Positions 37,952 to 46,896 of a stretch of DNA of 64,000 bases are shown piece by piece (position 1 is the first letter of the stretch; the number at the start of each line of letters is the position of its first letter). Source of the DNA: Variovorax guangxiensis (GTDB lineage Bacteria > Pseudomonadota > Gammaproteobacteria > Burkholderiales > Burkholderiaceae_C); NCBI RefSeq assembly GCF_003952165.1, contig NZ_RXFT01000003.1, positions 248,001-312,000 of the forward strand. Direction: 5' to 3'. Under the pieces are notes generated by a model, which searched no databases, was not told the DNA's origin, and saw nothing but the letters and a program-made list of their open reading frames with translations. The position numbers and the translations under genes were made by a program.

Positions 37952-38917
37952 TCAGGCGCGGTAGCGGCTGGGGTTCGCGCCAGCCACCTTCTTCATGAGG
38001 CGCCGCAGTGCCGTGGCGTCCTGATAGCCCACCGCCCCCGCCACCTGCTGGACTGTCATGCGGCTGGATTCGAGCAGCGCGCGGGCGCGCCGCAGCCTCA
38101 CGCTCTGCACCAGCGCCTGGGTGCTCTTGCCGGTGGCCTTGTGGATGTGCCGTGAGAGCGTGCGCTCCGACATGCAGAACTCGCGCGCCAGTTCGCTCAC
38201 TGCGGGCGCCTCGGGCAAGGCCGATTCGACGCGCGCCGCGAGCCGCGCCACCAGGTCGTTGCCGCTGGCCAGCACCTCCGCCGCGATGAACGGCGCCTGC
38301 GCCTGGCGGCCGTCGATCAACAGCATGCGCGAGACCAGATCGGTGAGCGCGCTGCCGCAGCGCTCGCGCAGCAGGTGCAGCATCAGGTCGGTCTGCGCGA
38401 AGGCGGCGCCTGCGGTGACGACGGGGCCGTCGGAGCAGACCATGCGGTCGGCATCGACGGTGCAGCCGGGTGCCATGCGTGCTAGCAGCGGGGCGTACCA
38501 CCATGAGACCGTCGCGCGCCGGCCCTGCAGCAGGCCGGCGGCGTTGAGCAGGAACACTGCCGAGCACGAGGCCGCGACCTGGCCTCCTGCCTTGGCGTGG
38601 CGCGCGAGGGCGGCGATGGCCTTGGCTGTGTCGTCGCTTTCGAGGCATCGACGGATCTCGCCCGGTGTGTTGAGGCCGAGCCCCGGCACCACCCAGGTGG
38701 AGCGATCGTCGCGCGGGCGCACGGGCAGGCGCGTGGTGTCGAGGCTCATGCCCGCGCGCAACTGCACCGGTCCGCCATGCACCGAGCACAGCCGCCAGCG
38801 GGGCGGCGCGACGCCTGCGCGCGAGGCCATCGCTTCGGCCGCGCCGAGGACGTCTATCGTGACCGCGACGCTGGAGTTGAAGGCGCCTGGCAGCACCAGC
38901 ACGGTGAAGTCATGCAT
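37952..38917 (-). CDS. GlxA/FtrA-type AraC family regulator
   Basis: About 321 residues from the ATG at 38917 (MHDFTVLVLPGAFNSS), the usual start in this family; a start at 38968 is possible. The N-terminal half is a DJ-1/PfpI-like amidotransferase fold (AASCSAVFLLNAAGLLQGRRAT, SDGPVVTAGAAFAQTDLML), probably a ligand-sensing remnant. The C-terminal half has two AraC helix-turn-helix motifs (SELAREFCMSERTLSRHIHK and VQQVAGAVGYQDATALRRLM). It is divergent from the hydrolase gene at 39037, the likely target. Confidence 0.93.
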   Translation of the reverse strand: MHDFTVLVLPGAFNSSVAVTIDVLGAAEAMASRAGVAPPRWRLCSVHGGPVQLRAGMSLDTTRLPVRPRDDRSTWVVPGLGLNTPGEIRRCLESDDTAKAIAALARHAKAGGQVAASCSAVFLLNAAGLLQGRRATVSWWYAPLLARMAPGCTVDADRMVCSDGPVVTAGAAFAQTDLMLHLLRERCGSALTDLVSRMLLIDGRQAQAPFIAAEVLASGNDLVARLAARVESALPEAPAVSELAREFCMSERTLSRHIHKATGKSTQALVQSVRLRRARALLESSRMTVQQVAGAVGYQDATALRRLMKKVAGANPSRYRA

Positions 38918-39036
38918 CTGGAGGGTTGGCCGATAAAGCCTCAAAGGAGTCGAATTGGACACTGCCATTGTGGTGAAGCCGAACGTCCAATACAAGCTTC
39001 GCGGCTTTCGCAAGACCTGAACGGCAAAGGAACTCC

Positions 39037-39873
39037 ATGTCACAGCAACGCCCCCTGACCGAAGACGACCCGCTCGACGACTTCACCGCGCGCCAGATCA
39101 CGCTCGACGGCGTCGAGAAGAAGGTCTACGTCATGGGCCAGGGCCCGGCCGTGATCGTGATGACCGAGATGCCTGGCATCAGCCCGCACGTGGCGCGCTT
39201 CGCACGTTGGGTGCGCGATGCGGACTTCACCGTCTACATGCCGTCGCTCTTCGGCCGCGACGGCGCCGTGCCCGGCGCGGAAGAAGGCATCGCGGTGTTC
39301 AAGCGCGCCTGCGTGAGCGCCGAGTTCCGCGCCTTCGCGGCCAACGAGTCGAGCCCGGTCACGCAGTGGCTGCGCGCGCTGGCGCGGCTCGCGCACGCGG
39401 AGTGCGGCGGGCCCGGGGTCGGCGCGATCGGCATGTGCTTCACCGGCAACTTCGCGCTCTCGATGATGCTGGAACCCGCGATGCTCGCGCCGGTGATGTG
39501 CCAGCCCTCGCTGCCGATGGACAAGCCCGAGGCGATGAACATGGCGCCCGAAGAGCTGGCCGCAGTGCGCGAACGGCTGGAGCGCGAAGACCTGACCGTG
39601 ATGGCCTACCGCTTCGAGGGCGACAGGCATTGCAGGGCGCAGCGCTTCGCGGCCTTCCAGCAGGCGCTGGGCGAACGTTTCGTGGCGCGCGTGCTGCCCG
39701 ACAGCGCGGCCAACACCCGGACGCCGCCCTTCTTCGCGCAGGTGGTCGCGAGCCCGCACAGCGTGGTGACGGCGCACCTGATCGACGAGGTGGGACAGCC
39801 CACGGTGGCTGCGCGCGACGAGATACTGGCTTTCTTCGCGCGGCGGCTGCGGCCTGGTTCGAACAAGGGCTGA
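39037..39873 (+). CDS. Dienelactone hydrolase family protein
   Basis: A 278-residue alpha/beta hydrolase of the dienelactone hydrolase type. The nucleophile is a cysteine, Cys134 in GAIGMCFTGNFAL, as in true dienelactone hydrolases; the acid is probably in FEGDRHC and the base in ASPHSVVT. It is longer by about 35 residues than the classical enzyme. Such enzymes open lactones from catechol breakdown, but many relatives have other esters as substrates, and no aromatic genes are nearby. It should be controlled by the divergent GlxA-type regulator. Confidence 0.88.
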   Translation: MSQQRPLTEDDPLDDFTARQITLDGVEKKVYVMGQGPAVIVMTEMPGISPHVARFARWVRDADFTVYMPSLFGRDGAVPGAEEGIAVFKRACVSAEFRAFAANESSPVTQWLRALARLAHAECGGPGVGAIGMCFTGNFALSMMLEPAMLAPVMCQPSLPMDKPEAMNMAPEELAAVRERLEREDLTVMAYRFEGDRHCRAQRFAAFQQALGERFVARVLPDSAANTRTPPFFAQVVASPHSVVTAHLIDEVGQPTVAARDEILAFFARRLRPGSNKG

Positions 39874-40119
39874 ACAAGCGGCGTTTTCGCAACAGGCGGT
39901 GCGCGGCTTCGGGCCGCCGCGGATGAAACCTCTGCGCGTGCTTTGCGCACTTTCCGATTCGGTTGCGCGCGGGCTCTAAAGCCTTGGTCTACGCAACGTT
40001 GCGGGTGCTCGCGCAGCAGCCGAAAATGCGTGCGCGATCAGGTGTCCGCGGCGCGTGTTGCTCTGGCAGACTGACTTGAAAGGCGCACTCTTCTTCAGCG
40101 CCTGCAAGGAGGTTCCTTC

Positions 40120-41214
40120 ATGCATTCCAGGGCTGCTGCAGCGGCAACGCCGTCGTCATTGCCATCGCGCCTCGCGGCGACGATCTTCCCGATTCTTCTT
40201 CTCGGACTCGCCGCCCTCTTGACCGCCAGCCTCATCGCCCCGAAGGCCCACGCCGCCGACGCCACGCCGGCCACGACGCACACGCTCATCATCGACACCG
40301 ACCCCGGCGCCGACGACGTGATCGCGCTGCTCTTCGCCATGGCCTCGCCCGAGCAGCTGAAGATCCAGGCGCTCACCACCGTGGCCGGCAACGTGCCGCT
40401 GGCCAAGACCTCGCGCAACGCACGCCTGGCGCGCGAGTGGGCGAAGCGGCCCGACATCGCCATCTACGCCGGCGCGCCGCGCCCGCTGCTGCGCACGCCG
40501 ATCTACGCGGCCGACATCCACGGCAGCGAAGGCATTACCGGCGTGAAGGTGCACGAGCCCAGCCAGCCGCTGGCCGAGGGCAACGCGGTCGACTACCTGA
40601 TCCGCACGCTGCGCGCCGCGCCCGAGAAAAGCGTGACCCTCGCGATGCTCGGCCCCGAGACCAACCTCGCGCTGGCGCTCACGCAGGCGCCCGACATCAC
40701 GCGCGGCCTGCGCGAGCTGGTGCTCATGGGCGGCGCGCACTTCAACGGCGGCAACATCACGCCCACGGCGGAGTTCAACGTGTTCGCCGATCCGCACGCG
40801 GCCGAGATCGTGCTCAAGAGCGGCGTGCCGATCACCATGCTGCCGCTGGACCTCACGCACAAGGTGCTCACGAGCCCCGAGCGCATCGCAAAACTGCGCG
40901 GCCTGGGCAACCAGGCCGGCAAGACCGTGGCCGACATCCTCGACGCCTACGTGCAGCACGACATGCAGTACTACGGCCTGCCCGGCGGCCCGGTGCACGA
41001 TGCGACAGTGGTCGCCTACCTGCTGCAGCCCTCGCTCTTCAGGGGCCGCAAGGTGAACGTGGAAGTCGACAGCCGCGAGGGGCTGGGCTTCGGGCAGACG
41101 GTGGTCGACTGGTACGGCGGGCTGAAGAAGCCGGCCAATGTGAACTGGATCGCGGAAGGCGATGCCCAGGGGTTCTTCGATCTGCTGACGCAGAGGATTT
41201 CGCGGCTGCCTTGA
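40120..41214 (+). CDS. Exported nucleoside hydrolase
   Basis: A 364-residue protein with a long signal peptide (hydrophobic core LLLGLAALLTASLIA, cleavage near AHAAD). The mature part is an inosine-uridine preferring nucleoside hydrolase: calcium-binding IDTDPGADDVIALLFA at 58-73, LGPETNLALALTQAP, and EFNVFADPHAAEIVLKSG, with a late HDATVVAYLL. It splits ribonucleosides into base and ribose, here in the periplasm, to scavenge extracellular nucleosides. AAGGAGG lies nine bases upstream of the ATG. No transporter gene is adjacent. Confidence 0.94.
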   Translation: MHSRAAAAATPSSLPSRLAATIFPILLLGLAALLTASLIAPKAHAADATPATTHTLIIDTDPGADDVIALLFAMASPEQLKIQALTTVAGNVPLAKTSRNARLAREWAKRPDIAIYAGAPRPLLRTPIYAADIHGSEGITGVKVHEPSQPLAEGNAVDYLIRTLRAAPEKSVTLAMLGPETNLALALTQAPDITRGLRELVLMGGAHFNGGNITPTAEFNVFADPHAAEIVLKSGVPITMLPLDLTHKVLTSPERIAKLRGLGNQAGKTVADILDAYVQHDMQYYGLPGGPVHDATVVAYLLQPSLFRGRKVNVEVDSREGLGFGQTVVDWYGGLKKPANVNWIAEGDAQGFFDLLTQRISRLP

Positions 41215-41256
41215 GGGCCCCGCTTCAGATCGCCGCTTCGCCTTCGCGCGACGCCT

Positions 41257-41703
41257 TCAGCCCGGAATGTTCGGCTCCACCAGCTGGGCCAGCGAGACCA
41301 GCGACTCCTGCCACCCCAGGTAGCACATCTCCGTCGGGATCATTTCGGGAATGCCTTCCTGCACGATCGAGACGTCGGTGCCGCAGGACACCTCGGTCAG
41401 GACCACGGTGGTCTTCATCGTGCCCGGAAGGTTCGCGTCGTCGAAGGCCGCGTCGTAGGCGATGCGCTTGCCCGGAACGAGTTCGAGGTACTTGCCGCCG
41501 AACGAATGGCTGTTGCCGGTACCGAAGTTGGTGAATGACATGCGCCATGCGCCGCCTACCACCGGCTCCATCGCGTGGACCTTGCCGACGAAGCCGAAGG
41601 GTGGCAGCCAGCGCTCGAAGGCGCCGGGCTGGACGAATGCGCGGTAGACCTTGTCCGGCGAGGTACGAAGGACGCGGTGCAGACGGACGGTGTTGGTAGC
41701 CAT
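41257..41703 (-). CDS. SRPBCC (AHSA1-like) family protein
   Basis: A 148-residue START-like domain protein: VLRTSPDKVYRAFVQPGAFERWLPP at the start and GIPEMIPTEMCYLGWQESLVSLAQLVE at the end. The ATG at 41703 has CAGGAG nine bases upstream. AHSA1-like proteins bind hydrophobic ligands in a deep pocket; the function of this one is unknown. It stands alone between the nucleoside hydrolase and gltL. Confidence 0.92.
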   Translation of the reverse strand: MATNTVRLHRVLRTSPDKVYRAFVQPGAFERWLPPFGFVGKVHAMEPVVGGAWRMSFTNFGTGNSHSFGGKYLELVPGKRIAYDAAFDDANLPGTMKTTVVLTEVSCGTDVSIVQEGIPEMIPTEMCYLGWQESLVSLAQLVEPNIPG

Positions 41704-41831
41704 GATTGATTGCTCCTGAAGAAAATCGAGGACGACCCTCGATAGCACGTCGGATGAGCCTGATGAAAATCGACAGGCGCCGAGATCAGGGAAAACCCGT
41801 AGCCGCAAGACATGACCTGGCCGAAAGCAAG

Positions 41832-41865
41832 AAAGCCGCGCTGCCCGAATGACAGCGCGGCTTTT
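41832..41865 (-). terminator. Rho-independent terminator behind gltL
   Basis: The arms AAAGCCGCGCTG and CAGCGCGGCTTT pair perfectly around a ten-base loop. A-rich and T-rich flanks on both sides let it work on either strand. It lies 25 bases behind the gltL stop and ends the gltIJKL transcript. Confidence 0.8.
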
Positions 41866-41889
41866 GCTTCCTGGCCTTGCGGCAGCCGA

Positions 41890-42639
<750 letters not shown>

Positions 42640-42667
42640 TTCTTTCTCCGGTTAGCCACTCAAACTG

Positions 42668-43336
42668 TCAGCGGATGATGGCGATTTTCTTGTGCAGGCG
42701 TTTAACGAGCCACGAAAGGGCGTAGCACATGACGAAGTACACGACGGCGGCCAGCAGGTAGGCCTCTTCAGGACGGCCGAAGTTCTTGCCGGCGGTCTCG
42801 AAGCCCTTGAGCAGGTCGTAGGCGCCGATGGCGTAGACCAGCGAGGTGTCCTGGAACAGGATGATGGTCTGCGTGAGCAGCACCGGCAGCATGTTCCGGA
42901 AGGCCTGGGGCAGGATGACCAGCTTCATGTTCTGGCTGTAGGTCATGCCCACGGCCATGCCGGCGAAGACCTGCCCGCGCGGGATCGACTGGATGCCGGC
43001 GCGCATGATCTCGGAGAAGTAGGCCGCCTCGAAGCAGATGAAGGTGATGACGGCCGAGGTTTCGGCCCCGATGGGGCGGCCGATCACGAAGGGCACCAGC
43101 AGGAAGAAGCCCAGAATCACCATCACCAGCGGCACGGAGCGCATGCCGTTGACGTAGGCCGCGGCGGGAAAGTCCAGCCACTTCTTGCCCGACAGGCGCA
43201 TGAGCGCCAGCAGGGTGCCGAAGAAGATGCCGCCCAGCGTGGCCACGGCCGTCAGGACGACGCTGAAGTAGAAGCCTTTCAGCACATAGGTGCTGATGAG
43301 GTTCCAGTTGTAGAAGGAAAAGTCGAGATTCATCAT
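42668..43336 (-). CDS. gltK: Glutamate/aspartate ABC transporter, permease GltK
   Basis: A 222-residue membrane protein of the His/Glu/Gln/Arg/opine family with an EAA loop (AYFSEIMRAGIQSIPRGQVFAGMAVGM). It pairs with GltJ to form the channel. It follows gltJ by a single base, so the two are tightly coupled. The order gltI-J-K-L matches that of enterobacteria. Confidence 0.95.
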   Translation of the reverse strand: MMNLDFSFYNWNLISTYVLKGFYFSVVLTAVATLGGIFFGTLLALMRLSGKKWLDFPAAAYVNGMRSVPLVMVILGFFLLVPFVIGRPIGAETSAVITFICFEAAYFSEIMRAGIQSIPRGQVFAGMAVGMTYSQNMKLVILPQAFRNMLPVLLTQTIILFQDTSLVYAIGAYDLLKGFETAGKNFGRPEEAYLLAAVVYFVMCYALSWLVKRLHKKIAIIR

Positions 43337-43337
43337 G

Positions 43338-44096
43338 TCAGTGGCCCCCCGTGCCGCCGGCGGCGACGAAGCCCGGCACGCGCACCTTGCGCTCGATGAA
43401 GGTCATGATGCGGTTGATCAGCATGGCGCTGATGACGTAGAGAGCGATCACGCCGATGTAGATCGGGATCTGGGCCGAGGTCTCTTCACCGGCCTGCAGG
43501 TAGAACTGCGTGAGCTCGGGGATCGACACCGCGAAGGCCACCGACGAATTCTTGAAGATGTTCATCGATTCGCTGGTCAGCGGCGGCATGATGATCCGGT
43601 ACGCCATGGGCAGCAGCACGAAGCGGTAGTACTGCGGCGTCGTGAAGCCCACGGCCATGCCCGCGTAGCGCTGGCCGCGCGGCAGCGCCTGGATGCCCGA
43701 GCGCAATTGCTCGGCGATACGCGCCGAGGTGAAGAAGCCCAGCGCGCAGACCACCAGCACGAAAGGCGGCAGGTCGCGCATCGGCGGGATCATCTTGGGC
43801 AGCACGAAGTACCAGATGAACACCTGGACCAGCAGGGGGACGTTGCGGAACAGCTCCACCCACGCGTTGCCGAACCGGACCAGCCAGGGGCTGTCGGGCA
43901 GCGTGCGCAACGTGCCGATGATCGAGCCCACGACCAGCGCCAGGAACAGGGCCGTGAGCGCCACGCTCACGGTCCAGCCCCATGCAGTCAACATCCATTG
44001 CAGATAGGTCTGGTCCGATCCGCGTGCGAAGCAGCTTGCGACCACTTCATTGGTGAGCGTGTCCTGGCAAAAGACCGACATGTCCAGGTTCAGCAT
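43338..44096 (-). CDS. gltJ: Glutamate/aspartate ABC transporter, permease GltJ
   Basis: A 252-residue permease with an EAA loop (IAEQLRSGIQALPRGQRYAGMAVGF) and the GltJ-type start (MLNLDMSVFCQDTLTNEVV). The ATG at 44096 has GGAGG at the right distance; an upstream ATG at 44135 lies inside the terminator-like hairpin and is unlikely. A hairpin between gltI and this gene probably lets only part of the transcripts continue. Confidence 0.95.
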   Translation of the reverse strand: MLNLDMSVFCQDTLTNEVVASCFARGSDQTYLQWMLTAWGWTVSVALTALFLALVVGSIIGTLRTLPDSPWLVRFGNAWVELFRNVPLLVQVFIWYFVLPKMIPPMRDLPPFVLVVCALGFFTSARIAEQLRSGIQALPRGQRYAGMAVGFTTPQYYRFVLLPMAYRIIMPPLTSESMNIFKNSSVAFAVSIPELTQFYLQAGEETSAQIPIYIGVIALYVISAMLINRIMTFIERKVRVPGFVAAGGTGGH

Positions 44097-44137
44097 CCAT
44101 CCTCCTTCGCGGGTCAGGGCCCGCGCCCATTGCATCG

Positions 44138-44171
44138 AAAAGCCCGCGTCGGCAGGGTGCCGCGCGGGCTT
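44138..44171 (-). terminator. Intra-operon terminator-like hairpin between gltI and gltJ
   Basis: Read leftwards, AAGCCCGCGCGGC and GCCGACGCGGGCTT pair around a short loop and are followed by TTTT. It lies 24 bases behind the gltI stop. Such partial terminators raise the level of the binding protein over the membrane parts. Confidence 0.7.
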
Positions 44172-44194
44172 GGCTTTTCAGGTCTCGCGACGCC

Positions 44195-45091
44195 TTACTT
44201 GGGGGCGTAGGCTTCCATGGGCTTGTCGTTCGGGTTGGCCCATGCGGCCTTGGTGCCTTCCGAAGCCGGCATGTTCAGGTTGACGTTGTTCGGGGGGATC
44301 GGCTGCATGAACCACTTGTCGTACAGCTTGGCCAGCGAGCCGTCCTTGATCTGGCGCACGATGCTGTCGTCGACGGCCTTCTTCAGCTTGGCATCGCCCT
44401 TGGGCAGCATGCAGGCGATGGGCTCGACCGACAGCACTTCGCCGACGATCTTGAAGTCCTTGGGGTTCTTCGACTTTGCGGCGTTGGCGGCCAGGATGGA
44501 GCCGTCCATCACGAAGGCATCGGCGCGGCCCGATTCGAGCAGCAGGAAGCTGTCGGCGTGGTCCTTGCCCATGACTTCCTTGAAGTCGACGCCTTCGGCG
44601 CGCTTGTTCTTGCGCAGCGTCTGGACCGAGGTGGTGCCGGTGGTGGTGGCCACGACCTTGCCCTTCAGGTCGGCGATGCCGTTGATGCCGGAATTGGCCT
44701 TGGTGAGGATACGGATTTCTTCCACGTAGGTGGTGTAGGCGAAATCGACGTCCTTCTGGCGGGCCGCGTTGTTGGTGGTGGAGCCGCACTCGAAGTCGAT
44801 GGTGCCGTTCTGGACCAGGGGCACGCGGTTCTGCGAAGTGATCACCTGGTAGTTGATGGTCAGGGGCTTGCCGAGGTCCTTGCTCAGGTCCTTGATGATG
44901 TTCTCGGCCATTTCGGTGTGGAAGCCGACGTACTTGCCGCCGCCCAGGGTGTAGGCCAGGCCGGAAGAGTCACGCACGCCCAGGTTCACTGCGCCGCGCT
45001 CCTTGATCTTGGCGAGGGTATCGGTGGCCTGCGCGAACGCGCCGGTTGCCACGAACGCCGTCACTGCCAGCGCGAGCAATTGCTTTTTCAT
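44195..45091 (-). CDS. gltI: Glutamate/aspartate ABC transporter, periplasmic binding protein
   Basis: A 298-residue family 3 binding protein with a clear signal peptide (MKKQLLALAVTAFVATGAFAQ). GltI features are RGAVNLGVRDSSGLAYTLG, TIDFECGSTTNNAARQKDVDFA and SVEPIACMLPKGD. The ATG at 45091 has AAGGAG seven bases upstream. A TAGAAT element about 44 bases upstream of the ATG may be the -10 region. It is the first gene of gltIJKL, and aspA lies directly upstream on the same strand, so uptake and deamination of aspartate are linked. Confidence 0.95.
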   Translation of the reverse strand: MKKQLLALAVTAFVATGAFAQATDTLAKIKERGAVNLGVRDSSGLAYTLGGGKYVGFHTEMAENIIKDLSKDLGKPLTINYQVITSQNRVPLVQNGTIDFECGSTTNNAARQKDVDFAYTTYVEEIRILTKANSGINGIADLKGKVVATTTGTTSVQTLRKNKRAEGVDFKEVMGKDHADSFLLLESGRADAFVMDGSILAANAAKSKNPKDFKIVGEVLSVEPIACMLPKGDAKLKKAVDDSIVRQIKDGSLAKLYDKWFMQPIPPNNVNLNMPASEGTKAAWANPNDKPMEAYAPK

Positions 45092-45237
45092 CAGAAGACT
45101 CCTTGGGAAATAGACAGAAAGAAACAAATTCTAGACACACACCGTGCTTGGGCACATCGGTAACCACCCCGGTGCACGGCACACTGAACTGTGCGGTTTC
45201 GCGCAGGGGTGGGCGCCCGTCTGGTGCGAGGGCCTCT

Positions 45238-46710
45238 TCATGACGCCGATGGCAGGGGGTTAGCAGCCTTCGTGCCTGTCGGCACGGCCGCGGGGGGAAC
45301 GGGTGCGGCCAATCTTACAGGTTGCGTCAGGTTCTCCGGCACCAGCAGCGCGTCCATCTCGGCACGGGTCATGATGCCCAGCGACTCGGCCACCAGGTCG
45401 ATCGGCCCGCCGGTGGCCAGGGCGGTCTTGGCGATGAGCGCGGCCTTCTCGTAGCCAATGAGCGGGTTCAGCGCCGTGACCAGCGTGACCGACTCGCGCA
45501 CCCGCTTCGCAAGGAACTCGCGGTTGGCCTCGATGCCTTCCACGCAGTTGTGCTGCAGCGTGGTGCACGCGCGGCCCAGGTGCTGGATGCTCTTGAAGAG
45601 GCTCCAGCCCATGATCGGCTCGAAGGCGTTGAGCTGCAGCTGGCCGGCTTCGGATGCCAGCGTCACGGTGATGTCGTTGCCGATGACCTCGAACGCCACC
45701 TGGTTCATGACTTCCGGGATCACCGGGTTGACCTTGCCCGGCATGATCGAGGAGCCCGCCTGCCGCGCCGGCAGCCGGATCTCGCCGAAGCCGGCCTGGG
45801 GGCCGCTGGAGAGCAGCCGCAGGTCGTTGCAGGTCTTGCTGAGCTTGGTCGCCACGCGCTTGAGCACGCCCGACAGCTGCACGAAGGCGCCCGTGTCCTG
45901 CGTGGCCTCGACCAGGTTGGCGGCCTGCTTCAGCGGCACGCCGGTCTGCTCGGCGAGGTACTGGCAGGCCAGGTTCGCGTAGCCGTGCGGCGCGTTGATG
46001 CCGGTGCCGATGGCGGTGGCGCCGAGGTTGATTTCCTCGATGAGGGCGCGCGCCTCGCGCAGGCGGGCCTCGTCCTCCTCGATCATGACGGCGTAGGTCA
46101 GGAACTCCTGGCCCAGCGTCATCGGCACGGCGTCCTGCAGCTGGGTGCGGCCGATCTTGAGGATGTCCTTGAACTCCAGCGCCTTGGCCTCGAAGGCGCG
46201 GCGCAGCGAAGCCATCGACTCGAGCAGCCGGCCGATGGCGAACCACAGCGCCAGGCGCACCGCGGTGGGGTACACGTCGTTGGTGCTCTGCGAGGCGTTG
46301 ACGTGGTCGTTGGGGTGCAGCACGTCGTAGCGCGCCTTCTCGTGGCCCAGCTTCTCCAGCGCGAGGTTGCAGATGACCTCGTTGGCGTTCATGTTGGTCG
46401 AGGTGCCGGCGCCGCCCTGGATCACGTCGACCACGAACTCGTCGAGCAGCTTGCCCTCGACGATGTCGTCGCAGGCCAGGATGATGGCCGCGGCGCGGTC
46501 GCGGTCGATGGCGCCGAGGTCGGCGTTGGCCCGGGTGGCGGCCTTCTTCACGTAGGCCAGCGCGCGCACCAGGTCGGGCATGGCCGAGATGCGGGTGCCG
46601 GAGATGGGGAAGTTCTCGACCGCTCGCGCCGTGTGCACGCCCCAGTAGGCGATGGCGGGGATCTGCTTCTCGCCGAGGAAGTCGTGTTCCGTCCTGAAAT
46701 TGGAGCTCAT
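45238..46710 (-). CDS. aspA: Aspartate ammonia-lyase
   Basis: A 490-residue member of the aspartase/fumarase family. The signature GSSIMPGKVNPVIPE holds the catalytic serine loop, and GGAGTSTNMNANEVI plus NDHVNASQSTNDVYP form the substrate site. It converts aspartate to fumarate and ammonia. The C-terminus has an extra tail of about 25 residues rich in alanine and proline. A strong terminator structure lies only 18 bases before its start, and a palindromic operator further up. It precedes gltIJKL on the same strand. Confidence 0.93.
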   Translation of the reverse strand: MSSNFRTEHDFLGEKQIPAIAYWGVHTARAVENFPISGTRISAMPDLVRALAYVKKAATRANADLGAIDRDRAAAIILACDDIVEGKLLDEFVVDVIQGGAGTSTNMNANEVICNLALEKLGHEKARYDVLHPNDHVNASQSTNDVYPTAVRLALWFAIGRLLESMASLRRAFEAKALEFKDILKIGRTQLQDAVPMTLGQEFLTYAVMIEEDEARLREARALIEEINLGATAIGTGINAPHGYANLACQYLAEQTGVPLKQAANLVEATQDTGAFVQLSGVLKRVATKLSKTCNDLRLLSSGPQAGFGEIRLPARQAGSSIMPGKVNPVIPEVMNQVAFEVIGNDITVTLASEAGQLQLNAFEPIMGWSLFKSIQHLGRACTTLQHNCVEGIEANREFLAKRVRESVTLVTALNPLIGYEKAALIAKTALATGGPIDLVAESLGIMTRAEMDALLVPENLTQPVRLAAPVPPAAVPTGTKAANPLPSAS

Positions 46711-46727
46711 GGGAGGTTCCTCGGCTT

Positions 46728-46754
46728 AAAAAAAAGCACGCGCAGGGCGCGTGC
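46728..46754 (-). terminator. Strong hairpin with U8 tail just upstream of aspA
   Basis: Read leftwards, GCACGCGC-CCT-GCGCGTGC forms an eight-pair stem with a three-base loop followed by eight T residues. It ends 17 bases before the aspA ATG. It can end the transcript of the LysR gene at 46897-47880, but aspA transcripts starting further upstream must pass it too, so it may act as an attenuator. Confidence 0.8.
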
Positions 46755-46858
46755 CGTGGGTTGGGATCGTGACAGCGAAAAGCAGCCGCGACTGTAGTGG
46801 CGCCGGATTCGGTGCGCCAATGCCTTTTGCGGGAGGGCCTATGCGCGGCATTTATAGA

Positions 46859-46873
46859 TTGTGCGATGCACAA
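46859..46873. promoter_or_regulatory. Palindromic operator upstream of aspA
   Basis: TTGTGC-GAT-GCACAA is a perfect 15-base palindrome with LysR-like T-N11-A form. Read leftwards it is followed directly by TCTATAAATG, which contains a TATAAA -10 candidate for aspA. A regulator bound here would overlap the promoter. The regulator is not identified; GntR-type proteins also use such sites. Confidence 0.45.
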
Positions 46874-46896
46874 ATTCCGGTGAAGCCGCCCTGCCG

